From: Fidelibacterota bacterium UBA7301
GTDB taxonomy: Bacteria; Fidelibacterota; Marinisomatia; Marinisomatales; TCS55
Length of the DNA: 18,496 bases
Direction of reading: 5' to 3'
NCBI GenBank assembly: GCA_002471845.1
Contig: DKQT01000040.1
Location: 1-18,496 of the forward strand
The notes below the pieces were generated by a model, which was not told the origin of the DNA, made no database searches, and worked only from the letters and a program-made list of their open reading frames with translations. A program made the position numbers and the translations under genes. Below, one piece after another: positions 1 to 7,943 of this stretch (within the stretch, counting starts at the first letter, position 1; every line of letters starts with the position of its first letter).

Positions 1-243
1 ATGATCAGTTTGGAAGAAGATGCCAATGTGGATCTGATCATTTACAACTTATTGGGAGAGGAAATCACGAAACTGGCGGCCAATGAATACCGTCCTGCAG
101 GGTATTACACCTTTATCTGGAACGGCACCAATCATATGGGGGTCAAAGTATCCACCGGCATGTATTTCTACCATACCATGATCAAGGATGCACAGGGCAA
201 AGTTGTGCTGAATAAAACAAAGAAAATGATATTCTTGAAATAA
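1..243 (+). CDS. 3' end of a secreted protein with a type IX-secretion C-terminal tail (5'-partial)
   Basis: Only the last 80 codons are in the window. They match the C-terminal sorting tail of T9SS type A/FlgD-like Ig cargo: an acidic strand ('SLEEDANVDLIIYNLLGEE'), a glycine-aromatic middle ('YYTFIWNG', 'STGMYFY') and a basic end 'KKMIFLK'. The tail of the large protein ending at 4788 follows the same pattern ('SLLEDARITLKVYNLLGKE' to 'KKMVLMK'). In that protein an NPFNP motif lies just before the acidic strand, so here it probably lies just left of base 1. The ATG at base 1 is therefore most likely an internal methionine. In known systems this domain takes the protein through the T9SS and is often removed or anchored at the surface. 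The passenger cannot be identified. Confidence 0.8.
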   Translation: MISLEEDANVDLIIYNLLGEEITKLAANEYRPAGYYTFIWNGTNHMGVKVSTGMYFYHTMIKDAQGKVVLNKTKKMIFLK

Positions 244-271
244 GGAAAGTTTTTATAGTGAGAAAACCTGA

Positions 272-297
272 AAGGGGCTGGAAACAGCCCCTTTTTT
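272..297 (+). terminator. Rho-independent terminator after the T9SS-tailed protein
   Basis: The perfect stem ggggctg-gaaa-cagcccc (274-291), extendable by two A-T pairs, carries a GNRA-type tetraloop and is followed by six T. It starts about 30 nt after the stop codon at 241-243, so it ends the upstream gene and separates it from the CsgG-like gene. Confidence 0.9.
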
Positions 298-334
298 ATT
301 TATATACAGATTGTTGCCTGTATCACAGGTTTTA

Positions 335-365
335 GTTTACCTTTTCCCTAAGTTTGTAGGTAAAC
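335..365 (+). repeat. 7-bp inverted repeat directly upstream of a ribosome binding site
   Basis: gtttacc (335-341) and ggtaaac (359-365) are perfect complements separated by 17 nt. The right arm ends one base before the aggag Shine-Dalgarno sequence (366-370) of the next gene. It could be an operator or an mRNA hairpin that affects access to the ribosome binding site, or chance. A smaller hairpin (cctgt-atc-acagg, 317-329) lies just before it. Confidence 0.3.
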
Positions 366-376
366 AGGAGTCATTC

Positions 377-1078
377 ATGAAGCGTATATACAGATTATTG
401 CCCATATTTTTTGTTTCATTTATCCTCGCCCAAGTGAATGATGGTTCACAAGCAAAACCTACCGCTGCCGTTCTGGACTTTGAAGGTTCAGGCATTACCA
501 CCCAGGAAGCACAGGTACTCACCTCGCGTCTCGGTTCAGAATTGGTGCAAACCAATGCCCTCATTATGGTGGAACGGAGCCAGATGAGTGAAATCATGGA
601 TGAACAGGGATTTCAGCAAGCCGGTTGTACGTCCGCAGAATGTGCGGCAGAAATTGGTGCATTATTGGGTGTGCAGAAAATGATTACCGGATCGTTTGGT
701 AAAATAGGGAACTCCTATACCATCGAAGCGAGAATGTTTACTGTTGAGTCGGGAAAAACAGAAAAAACCGTCAGTAAAACTTATAAAGGTGAGGTGGACG
801 GACTCCTGACCCAGATCCAGATAGTTGCGTGGGAACTGGTGGGGATTCAGCCTCCAGCGGATTTATTGGCATCAGCGGGTATTGCCCCTCCCGAAGAAGT
901 AGCTGAAGCAAAGCCAAAGAAAAAAGGTGGCGGGAAATTTCTACGAAATACAGCAATTTTATTGTTATTGGCTGGTGGTGGATACTATGCATACATGATG
1001 ATGGGTGAGGAAGATCTTCCGATGCCGCCAGATCCACCTTTAAGTGGCGAATCCATGATGATCGGAAGTGGAAAATGA
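377..1078 (+). CDS. CsgG/TolB-N-like envelope protein with C-terminal membrane segment
   Basis: A 233-residue exported protein. Residues 1-19 form a signal sequence (basic start, hydrophobic core, then 'LAQ'). Residues 28-160 resemble CsgG-type domains: 'AAVLDFEGSGI', a helix, 'LIMVERSQMSEIMDEQGFQQAGC', then 'GALLGVQKMITGSFGKIGNSYTI' and 'ARMFTVESGKTEKT'. A pair of cysteines (84, 89) is present. After a lysine-rich stretch (180-187) comes a hydrophobic segment (189-209) and a short Pro/acidic tail. True CsgG is an outer-membrane lipoprotein pore; this protein has no lipobox, so pore formation is not supported. ATG 377 was chosen over an in-frame ATG at 311 because aggag (366-370) lies 6 nt before it and the signal peptide begins there. 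Its stop overlaps the next start (ATGA, 1075-1078), implying translational coupling. Exact role unknown. Confidence 0.78.
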   Translation: MKRIYRLLPIFFVSFILAQVNDGSQAKPTAAVLDFEGSGITTQEAQVLTSRLGSELVQTNALIMVERSQMSEIMDEQGFQQAGCTSAECAAEIGALLGVQKMITGSFGKIGNSYTIEARMFTVESGKTEKTVSKTYKGEVDGLLTQIQIVAWELVGIQPPADLLASAGIAPPEEVAEAKPKKKGGGKFLRNTAILLLLAGGGYYAYMMMGEEDLPMPPDPPLSGESMMIGSGK

Positions 1079-4000
1079 GACGTCTACTATTCGTTACAAC
1101 AATATTTTCAGTTTTATTTGCACAAAGCTATTCCTTTGATTTTGGTCCCGGGCCATATATTGATGTTAAAGCGCCAATTGAAGGAGAACAGGTTTGGAGT
1201 ATCGAAGCCTGGGTGAAATTTCACAATAAACCAACAACAAGTGACCATGAAATATTTTTTCTTAATAACAATGCAAATCAAAACCTATTAGCATATTATT
1301 TCAGTCCTAGTTCTGACAAATTCAGGGTTGAACTCAGTGGCGCAGATGCCCTTGAGGCATCCGCGAATCAAGTATTTGACACTAAATTCCATCATTTTTA
1401 CTTAGAAGGTAACGGTAGCAAAATTGCCCTTTATATAGATGGTACCAATAAAGCTGAAGCTGATTATACTGGTACATTTCCTGGTCCCAATTCATCTCCC
1501 CCATCTGATAAGAATATGAGTATTGGTTATCGCCTAGACGCATCAATGGATGAAATACGAATGCGCAAAAAATCTGGTTTTCCAGGATTACCAACTGCGC
1601 GGTATAATGCGGAAGAAGGGACATGGTTGCTGTATCAGTTTGATTATTTAAATTATACTCTAATCACAGATAATAGCGGACAAAATAACAGCGGTACCAT
1701 AAATGGTACAGCTGCCTATGAAACCGATGTCTATGGTGGTGGCGGTGGAGGAGGAGAAACCGAAGGGATTGAAGTTAGTTATAAAAGTAGTGACACCTTT
1801 GCAGGTAAAGTTCGTATTGGATATGTTCCTCAAGGAAATGATCCAAACTACTGGACAAGTGTAACTCATAAATGGGAATTGGCCGATCATTCTTTTCCGG
1901 ATCAGCATTCAGCAAAAGTTTGGAATGCCGCTATCACTGATGGAGAAGCCCACCTTATAGTTTTTGTGGATTCAAACAATGATGACCAATGGGATAATGC
2001 CACAGAGTACGGAGCAATATCCTGGGCATTTCAGGTGACCAATAAACAGGGTAATGCGGGTACCCTAACCTTGATGAAAGGCGGCGGCGGCGGCGGTGGT
2101 GGTACGCCGAATACAATTGAGATTGTGGTTAAACTAAACCAGAATATTGGCAACGGTGATGTCCATGTCGGTGTTTGGTATCCAGGATCTACTAGTGCGC
2201 CAGACTTGGTTGATAACTTGGATAATCAAGCTACCCCCTCTCCAGCCCAAGGCTGGAATTTTCAATTGAGTGGCATTGGTATTGTACCCGGCGGCGGCCC
2301 CTATAAGGTAGAGGCCTTTTTCGATCAGAACAATAATGATATGCCCGACGGGGGTGAATTTATAGTGAACTTTGAAGTTCATACTGATAACCAGGGATAT
2401 GCTTATACGGAAATTGATTTAGGTGGCGGCGGCGGTGGCGGTAATCAAGTTCAACTCCAGGCGCAGATCAAGATTAAAAAAGGATATTTACCCGACAATT
2501 TGGAACTGTGGGTCAATAAAGAAGGCGAGGACATTTTCGGCAATTCTGTATGGGGTGAGATCATAACAGGTGTAGATCCACCCTATGATCAGCTGAAAAC
2601 ATTCACAATCGAGGGGTTGCTGGCAGAGAATCGTTACTATTTAGTTGGCTTTTTTGACGCCAATAATGATGATGTTTTGTCTACTTATGATGATCCATAT
2701 GGTGTATCGGAGTTGTTCAGTATACCACCCAGCGGCCCTGTGAACCTGGTCATCAATGAAAAGATATATAGAGATTCTGTAGAAGTGGTAATTAAAAGTA
2801 TTGCACCGGAAATAGGCAATGGTGATCTGTGGCTGGCGTTTTATGAAAATGAAGATATAAATCCAATTGACGCCCTGCCAGCCATTCCGGACAATCCTAT
2901 TTTCTCAGAACGTGTTTTAGATTTTGGACAGACCCCGACCATCAACGCGATCTATGCAATTAAACCTGAAAACTTAGACGCAGAGTATGACTCGGCCTAT
3001 GCCTGGATTGCATATTATTATACTCACGGGGTACATGATGATGGCTTTGATTTAAATAGTGATCTTTATGACTGGGGATACATTCATGTCAATCGTCAAT
3101 CGATTGAACAGGGTAACAGACTAAAACTGGAAATGAACCTGCACATAATAGAAGGGCCGGGAATATCTCCACCTTTGGGTTCCTCCGTACAGGCTAATTA
3201 TAATGAGGATCTCCAGCTAGTATTTGGAACAAACGTAAGTTCACTTACCGGTAGTGAAGTAGACTATGCTGGAATTACCTATTGGCATGGAACTGGAAGC
3301 GGAATTGATGAGAAGTTTTTAGATGCTGTTTCTGCTGGAGATGGAACATGGACGGCAACAATACCCGGCTTTAATGTCACTATGGGTGGCCTGGGAGTTG
3401 AGTATCAAGCTACTGATAAAATTGGGAGATCATCACCAGCGGGCATTCAAGATATACAGGTTTCATTTGGTGATCTGCCGGAACCATCTCTTTTTTCGTC
3501 TACAAATGCTGAAACCTATCAAATGGTTTCTGTTCCCGCTGTACTGCAAAATTCAAGTATTTCGGGTGTTATTGAAGATGAACTAGGTGCAAACGATCCT
3601 AAAAAATGGCGAATATTCCGTTGGTCAAATGGTGCCTACCAAGAAAACTCGGGCAGTTTTAATCTAGGTTCTGCCTTTTGGTTAATTACAAAAAATGAAG
3701 AACAGATAAATACCGGGCCAGGTAAATCAACGCCGATATTTAATACCACAAGACTGAATTTGTCCGATGGTTGGAACATGGTTGGGAACCCATATTATTA
3801 TCCAGTCAACTTAGCTGATCATGTGGTGTTAAGTGAAAATGTTGAGCCAAACTTGTATCAATGGAATGGATCCAGTTATAATAATACGACAAGCATGGTG
3901 CCCAGAGGTGGGAACTGGGTTTTCTCCAATGGTAGCGGCACCATGGAATTCTTTCCAATGTGGAAACCTTTTATACAAAGTGAGGCTATGCCGGAAGGAA

Positions 4001-4788
4001 CTGTAAACGATGAAGAAGACTTTAGCTGGAAAGCCAAACTCATTACGAAAGCAGGGAATCACTATGATAAGACTGCGACTTTTGGTGTGCATGAATCCGC
4101 AAGCGATACATGGGATCGATTTGATTACCATGAGCCGCCGGTTATAGGCAATTACATTTCCATGGCTTTTGACAATGATTCCTGGGCAAAAAATGGCGGT
4201 CGTTACAGTCAGGATATTCGTTCTAAAAGTCGTACCCAAACATGGAATTTGGCTGCACGATCAAATATAAAAGGGATCGTAAGCCTCAGTCTTGAAGATA
4301 TTCATGCCATTCCATCTCATCAGGATATCCGATTGGTAGATCCGGTTCTTGGGATTGTATACAATCTTCGCAGTGAAAAAGCGGTTACCTTTACTTCACA
4401 AGGGAATGAAAACCCCTATCATTTTAAATTAATTGTTGGTGAAGCAGATGATATCCAATCACAGCTGGATGATATGGAAATGGTGCCCAACGACTTCGAA
4501 CTTTTCCAAAATACTCCTAATCCCTTTAACCCTGTAACCAATATCCGCGTATCGCTGCTGGAAGATGCCCGCATTACCTTAAAGGTCTATAACCTGTTAG
4601 GTAAAGAGGTGAATACTCTGGCATTTAACCAATCTTTAAGTAAGGGCAACCACCGCTTCATTTGGGCTGGTAAGGATGATAATGGTTATCAATTGCCTTC
4701 TGGTATTTATTTATACCGGATTGAGATCAATTCGCATGTTGGCAGGCAATTGTATAAAAGCACGAAGAAAATGGTCTTAATGAAATGA
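1075..4788 (+). CDS. Large secreted LamG/multi-domain surface protein with poly-Gly linkers and T9SS tail
   Basis: A 1237-residue surface or secreted protein. Residues 1-16 are a signal peptide. About 20-215 is a LamG/concanavalin-like fold ('WSIEAWVKFHN', 'LYIDGTNKAEADYTG', 'MDEIRM'), a family that often binds carbohydrate or matrix. Three pure glycine runs (221-227, 336-343, 450-456) separate the next modules. Four modules of about 110-125 residues follow, each with an acidic Asp/Asn loop: D299-SNNDD, D417-QNNND, D528-ANNDD and a looser one at 655-663. These look like calcium-type loops and faintly recall DUF2141 beta-sandwiches. An Ig-like region (about 700-810) and a 'GWNMVGNPY' region (about 820-980) precede the T9SS tail, which has N1149-PFNP and ends 'KKMVLMK'. 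It overlaps both neighbours by ATGA, so it is the middle gene of a three-gene operon. No catalytic motif was recognised; adhesion or matrix binding is inference. Confidence 0.85.
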   Translation: MRRLLFVTTIFSVLFAQSYSFDFGPGPYIDVKAPIEGEQVWSIEAWVKFHNKPTTSDHEIFFLNNNANQNLLAYYFSPSSDKFRVELSGADALEASANQVFDTKFHHFYLEGNGSKIALYIDGTNKAEADYTGTFPGPNSSPPSDKNMSIGYRLDASMDEIRMRKKSGFPGLPTARYNAEEGTWLLYQFDYLNYTLITDNSGQNNSGTINGTAAYETDVYGGGGGGGETEGIEVSYKSSDTFAGKVRIGYVPQGNDPNYWTSVTHKWELADHSFPDQHSAKVWNAAITDGEAHLIVFVDSNNDDQWDNATEYGAISWAFQVTNKQGNAGTLTLMKGGGGGGGGTPNTIEIVVKLNQNIGNGDVHVGVWYPGSTSAPDLVDNLDNQATPSPAQGWNFQLSGIGIVPGGGPYKVEAFFDQNNNDMPDGGEFIVNFEVHTDNQGYAYTEIDLGGGGGGGNQVQLQAQIKIKKGYLPDNLELWVNKEGEDIFGNSVWGEIITGVDPPYDQLKTFTIEGLLAENRYYLVGFFDANNDDVLSTYDDPYGVSELFSIPPSGPVNLVINEKIYRDSVEVVIKSIAPEIGNGDLWLAFYENEDINPIDALPAIPDNPIFSERVLDFGQTPTINAIYAIKPENLDAEYDSAYAWIAYYYTHGVHDDGFDLNSDLYDWGYIHVNRQSIEQGNRLKLEMNLHIIEGPGISPPLGSSVQANYNEDLQLVFGTNVSSLTGSEVDYAGITYWHGTGSGIDEKFLDAVSAGDGTWTATIPGFNVTMGGLGVEYQATDKIGRSSPAGIQDIQVSFGDLPEPSLFSSTNAETYQMVSVPAVLQNSSISGVIEDELGANDPKKWRIFRWSNGAYQENSGSFNLGSAFWLITKNEEQINTGPGKSTPIFNTTRLNLSDGWNMVGNPYYYPVNLADHVVLSENVEPNLYQWNGSSYNNTTSMVPRGGNWVFSNGSGTMEFFPMWKPFIQSEAMPEGTVNDEEDFSWKAKLITKAGNHYDKTATFGVHESASDTWDRFDYHEPPVIGNYISMAFDNDSWAKNGGRYSQDIRSKSRTQTWNLAARSNIKGIVSLSLEDIHAIPSHQDIRLVDPVLGIVYNLRSEKAVTFTSQGNENPYHFKLIVGEADDIQSQLDDMEMVPNDFELFQNTPNPFNPVTNIRVSLLEDARITLKVYNLLGKEVNTLAFNQSLSKGNHRFIWAGKDDNGYQLPSGIYLYRIEINSHVGRQLYKSTKKMVLMK
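1735..1755 (+). repeat. Poly-glycine linker 1 (7 codons)
   Basis: Seven consecutive glycine codons of mixed GGT, GGC and GGA (residues 221-227) join the LamG domain to the first acidic-loop module. Confidence 0.9.
2080..2103 (+). repeat. Poly-glycine linker 2 (8 codons; GGC x5, GGT x3)
   Basis: Five GGC codons followed by three GGT codons (residues 336-343) join the first and second acidic-loop modules. Being a trinucleotide run, slippage here would change linker length without changing frame. Confidence 0.9.
2422..2442 (+). repeat. Poly-glycine linker 3 (7 codons)
   Basis: Seven glycine codons, GGT and GGC only (residues 450-456), join the second and third acidic-loop modules. No such linker is present before the fourth module. 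Confidence 0.9.
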
Positions 4789-5546
4789 TGAAACGGTTCC
4801 TATTTATCGTTTTTTTCATTAGCGCTTTTGTTTATGGGCAAAAGGAATTTGGAAAAATCACCCTCCCGCTTGGACGTGTTCAAGTACAGCAGGGTGGTAC
4901 TGGCGATTTCAAAAAAGCTATGCCAAGAATGCCTATCAAAGAAAAGGATATAGTTAAAACATTGGCTAAATCCCGCTGTGAGATCACCCTGGTCGGCGGC
5001 GGCAAACTGCGTATCGGAGAAAATTCTGAATTGGAGATTACGGAAGCCAATGTTAAGCCCATGGAAAAGAATTTTGGGGCTACATTGAAAAAAGGGGATG
5101 TATGGGTGGCGGCCAAAGCAGCCTTTGGCGAGAAGAAAAATGTGGCCGTTCGTACGCCAACAGCGGTAGCGGCTATTCGCGGGACAAAATACCGTGCCAA
5201 AGCCGGTCAGGACGAAAGTTCGGTATTGGTCTACGACGGCAAGGTGGATGTGAATGCGGCCAAGAATGTAACGGAAGCCCGTAAAAACCAGTTGAAACAG
5301 GGCTTCCAGCCGGGTGGTGAAAAACCAAAATTTACATTGGGTCCTGTTACTGAAGTTAAGGCGCCTGATCAAGTATCCGGTCCCTATGAAGTATCATTAG
5401 AAGATTGGGTGAGCCTAGTAGAAGGGATGCAAATCAACATTCGTAAGGATGGGAAATATTCCATGTTCAAATTTGACCAGGATGCGGATGGAGGACTTGA
5501 TTTTGTCAAATGGAATAAAGAACAGGATGCTAAGGATGGCAATTGA
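4785..5546 (+). CDS. FecR-domain secreted/periplasmic protein
   Basis: A 253-residue exported protein. Residues 1-18 are a signal peptide ending 'FVYG' before Gln19. A FecR-type beta domain spans about 55-155: 'EKDIVKTLAKSRCEITLVGG', 'LRIGENSELEI', 'LKKGDVWVAA', and the signature 'VRTPTAVAAIRGTKY' at 122-136, then 'VLVYDGKVDV'. The C-terminal 100 residues are charged and have no recognised domain; 'DQDADGGLDF' near 232-241 resembles an acidic metal loop. In classical FecR this domain signals from outer-membrane transporters to an ECF sigma factor, but here there is no transmembrane anchor, sigma factor or TonB receptor nearby, so an envelope or matrix-associated role is likelier. The start overlaps the preceding stop (ATGA, 4785-4788); the second ATG at 4788 is equally possible. 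Confidence 0.85.
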   Translation: MMKRFLFIVFFISAFVYGQKEFGKITLPLGRVQVQQGGTGDFKKAMPRMPIKEKDIVKTLAKSRCEITLVGGGKLRIGENSELEITEANVKPMEKNFGATLKKGDVWVAAKAAFGEKKNVAVRTPTAVAAIRGTKYRAKAGQDESSVLVYDGKVDVNAAKNVTEARKNQLKQGFQPGGEKPKFTLGPVTEVKAPDQVSGPYEVSLEDWVSLVEGMQINIRKDGKYSMFKFDQDADGGLDFVKWNKEQDAKDGN

Positions 5547-5569
5547 ACATTATTGACTTAATACGATTT

Positions 5570-5602
5570 AAAGAGGGGTTAATTTTAACTCCTCTTTTTT
5601 TT
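5570..5602 (+). terminator. Rho-independent terminator after the FecR gene
   Basis: A 12-bp stem (5571-5582 with 5585-5596, one G-U pair, aagagg... with ...cctctt) is followed by a run of T to 5602. It closes the CsgG-LamG-FecR operon. It also ends only 13 nt before the cyclase start at 5616, leaving almost no room for a promoter between them. Confidence 0.88.
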
Positions 5603-5615
5603 ATACATAATAACT

Positions 5616-7928
5616 ATGCCTGATCTGCTTAAAAGATTAGTAATTGGCGGTACAATTGGTTTTGCCGTGGCTATTTTGGTTGGTTGGGGATCCTACGAAG
5701 TACCATTTATTAAATCCCTTTTAGATGGTTATGAATTCCTCTCTTACGATGGTCGAATGCGCGCCAAAACTACCGGTGTGGAGGAAAACTCCATTGAAGA
5801 TGTGGTTGTTATTGACATTGACAATCAGTCTGTAGCGCCACCCGAAGAAGGCGGTTTAGGCCATTATTTTGATTGGCCTCAGGCCTACCATGGGCGCCTC
5901 ATAAATACAGTATCATCGGGGAATCCGGCAGCCCTCGTTTTTGATATTATTTTTGACAAAGAAAATACCTTTAATTATGACTTAGTGAATGCTCTAACTA
6001 ATGAAACTGCCCCTAAAAATGAAGCATTATCGGATGTAACGGGGCAATTCTTGGCGAGTAATGATCCCGCCTTGTTCTTAGAAGCCACTTACAATTCTCA
6101 AAAAGCCTATCATGCCCTGGTATTTGAACAGGAGGATACACTTAATTGGCTTTATAAAATGGATACAGAGCCTGAAGGCTATTATTTCGAGAACCATATT
6201 ATCCATGGCATATCGGAGGAGGCCAAATCCAAACTGCCCAATGCTGATCGTCTCGGAAATACTTATGTGGATCTTCTTTCCGCTTCTGTAGGGGCTGGTT
6301 CAGCCAACTTCCCCCAGGATGAGGATGGTATTATTCGGCGCTCGCCCACGGCCATTTATTTTGAAGGACCAGATCATGTATACCCAAGCTTGGTTATGTC
6401 TGCCGCCATTGATATTCTCGGGATTAAAAAAGATGGTGGTTTTGATTATGATTTTGAAAATAATGTACTGCGGCTCGTTGATACTACAGATACTGTCGTT
6501 CGTGAAATTCCTATAGATGACCATGGACGTATGTATGTGAATTATTATGGTCGATTTAAGACCTTTTACTACCTGCCATACATGTATTGTTTTGATCCTG
6601 AAATGCTCCCACCGGAGTATTGGGAAGGGAAAGTAGCCTTTGTCGGAGCATCCCTGCCGGGGCTTATGGACCTTCGAAATACGCCAGTCCAAGAAACCTT
6701 TGCCGGTGTTGAGATCCATGCCAATGTGATGCAGAGTCTTCTCAAAGGTGAATTTATTCAGCCGAAGCACCGATCAGAAACATTTGTAATCACCATTGTC
6801 ATCTGTGTGTTGCTGGGAGTGTTGGTGAGTTTACCTGAAAAACCATTATATACTTTACCTGTCCCATTGGTAGGCATCGTTGGATGGGTACTGTTCACTT
6901 ATAGCCAGTTTTTCTCATCCCTGGTCATGTGGGAAGTGGTGCGACCGGCCTTGGCAATGATCGGTACCTATGGTGGCATTTTCTTATACAATTTCCTTGT
7001 GGTCGAAAAAGATAAACGATTTTTAAAAGACACCTTTGGTGCTTATATCTCGCCGGAACTTATTGATCAAATGTTCGATGCCAAGGAAGAGCCATCTCTT
7101 GGTGGTAACGAAGGATATCACACTGCTTTCTTTACGGATATTCAAAGCTTTTCTGCCTTTTCAGAAAAACTATCGGCCAGTGATTTAGTTGAATTACTTA
7201 ATGATTATCTTACTGAAATGACTGACATCCTTTTAGATAATAAGGGGACGCTAGATAAATATATAGGTGATGCAATTGTGGCATTTTATGGTGCCCCGGC
7301 CCCGGTGGATGATCATGAATATTGGGCCTGTATCACGGCGTTAAGAATGCAGGAAAGTCTGGATGAATTGCGGCAGAAATGGCAGGGCCAGGGAGACCGC
7401 TGGCCGGAGATTGTCCACCATATGCAAAATAGAATCGGGATCAACAGCGGACAAATGGTTACGGGGAATATGGGTTCAACCATGCGAATGAATTACACCA
7501 TGATGGGTGATACGGTAAATTTGGCGGCCCGGTTAGAAGCATCGGCCAAGCAGTATGGCGTATACATCCAGGTGGCTGAAGAAACATACAAAGTGTGTAA
7601 GGATAAATTCATTTGGCGGGACCTGGATTATGTCATTGTAATGGGTAAATCGGAACCGGCCCAAGTGTTTGAGCTCATTGCTGAAAAAGGAAATATGCCA
7701 CCCGGTTATGATAAGCTTCTCCAGGCTTACCATGAAGCGGTGGCCTTGTACCGCAACCAGGAATGGGAAAAGGCCATTGAAGCATTCAAAGCTTCCGATA
7801 AACTTGAAGATATGTTCCCCGGGAGGAAAACTAACCCAAGCCGCGTTTACATCCCCAGGTGCGAGCATTACCGTGATAATTCTCCTGGTGATGACTGGGA
7901 CGGTTCCTGGGCACTTACCAAGAAATAG
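5616..7928 (+). CDS. CHASE2-domain class III adenylate cyclase
   Basis: A 770-residue membrane sensor predicted to make cAMP from ATP. TM1 (about 9-25) leads into an extracytoplasmic CHASE2 domain (about 30-385; 'VVVIDIDNQSV', 'ALVFDIIFD', 'GKVAFVGAS'). Three more TM helices follow (about 388-404, 413-430, 440-460), then the conserved linker 'FGAYISPELIDQMF' and the cyclase domain (about 495-685). Catalytic residues look complete: metal-binding D508 ('FFTDIQSFS') and D552 ('KYIGDAIVAF'), adenine-selecting K548 and T628 ('NYTMMGDTVN'), ribose-binding N635 and transition-state R639. Thr at the second specificity position is typical of class IIIb cyclases. The C-terminal tail (about 705-770) has a TPR-like helix pair and ends 'WDGSWALTKK', as often seen in this family. 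No Shine-Dalgarno sequence is evident before the ATG. No cAMP receptor is in the window. Guanylate cyclase activity is unlikely given Lys/Thr. Confidence 0.92.
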   Translation: MPDLLKRLVIGGTIGFAVAILVGWGSYEVPFIKSLLDGYEFLSYDGRMRAKTTGVEENSIEDVVVIDIDNQSVAPPEEGGLGHYFDWPQAYHGRLINTVSSGNPAALVFDIIFDKENTFNYDLVNALTNETAPKNEALSDVTGQFLASNDPALFLEATYNSQKAYHALVFEQEDTLNWLYKMDTEPEGYYFENHIIHGISEEAKSKLPNADRLGNTYVDLLSASVGAGSANFPQDEDGIIRRSPTAIYFEGPDHVYPSLVMSAAIDILGIKKDGGFDYDFENNVLRLVDTTDTVVREIPIDDHGRMYVNYYGRFKTFYYLPYMYCFDPEMLPPEYWEGKVAFVGASLPGLMDLRNTPVQETFAGVEIHANVMQSLLKGEFIQPKHRSETFVITIVICVLLGVLVSLPEKPLYTLPVPLVGIVGWVLFTYSQFFSSLVMWEVVRPALAMIGTYGGIFLYNFLVVEKDKRFLKDTFGAYISPELIDQMFDAKEEPSLGGNEGYHTAFFTDIQSFSAFSEKLSASDLVELLNDYLTEMTDILLDNKGTLDKYIGDAIVAFYGAPAPVDDHEYWACITALRMQESLDELRQKWQGQGDRWPEIVHHMQNRIGINSGQMVTGNMGSTMRMNYTMMGDTVNLAARLEASAKQYGVYIQVAEETYKVCKDKFIWRDLDYVIVMGKSEPAQVFELIAEKGNMPPGYDKLLQAYHEAVALYRNQEWEKAIEAFKASDKLEDMFPGRKTNPSRVYIPRCEHYRDNSPGDDWDGSWALTKK

Positions 7929-7943
7929 ATCCATTTCAATCCA

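Noticed and set aside
3829..4239. 136-codon open frame antisense to the LamG/T9SS gene
   Set aside because: It lies entirely within a clear coding region, with no domain, ribosome binding site or context.
4800..5372. 190-codon open frame antisense to the FecR gene
   Set aside because: It is a shadow of a well-supported gene: Cys/Phe/His-rich composition and no recognisable domain.
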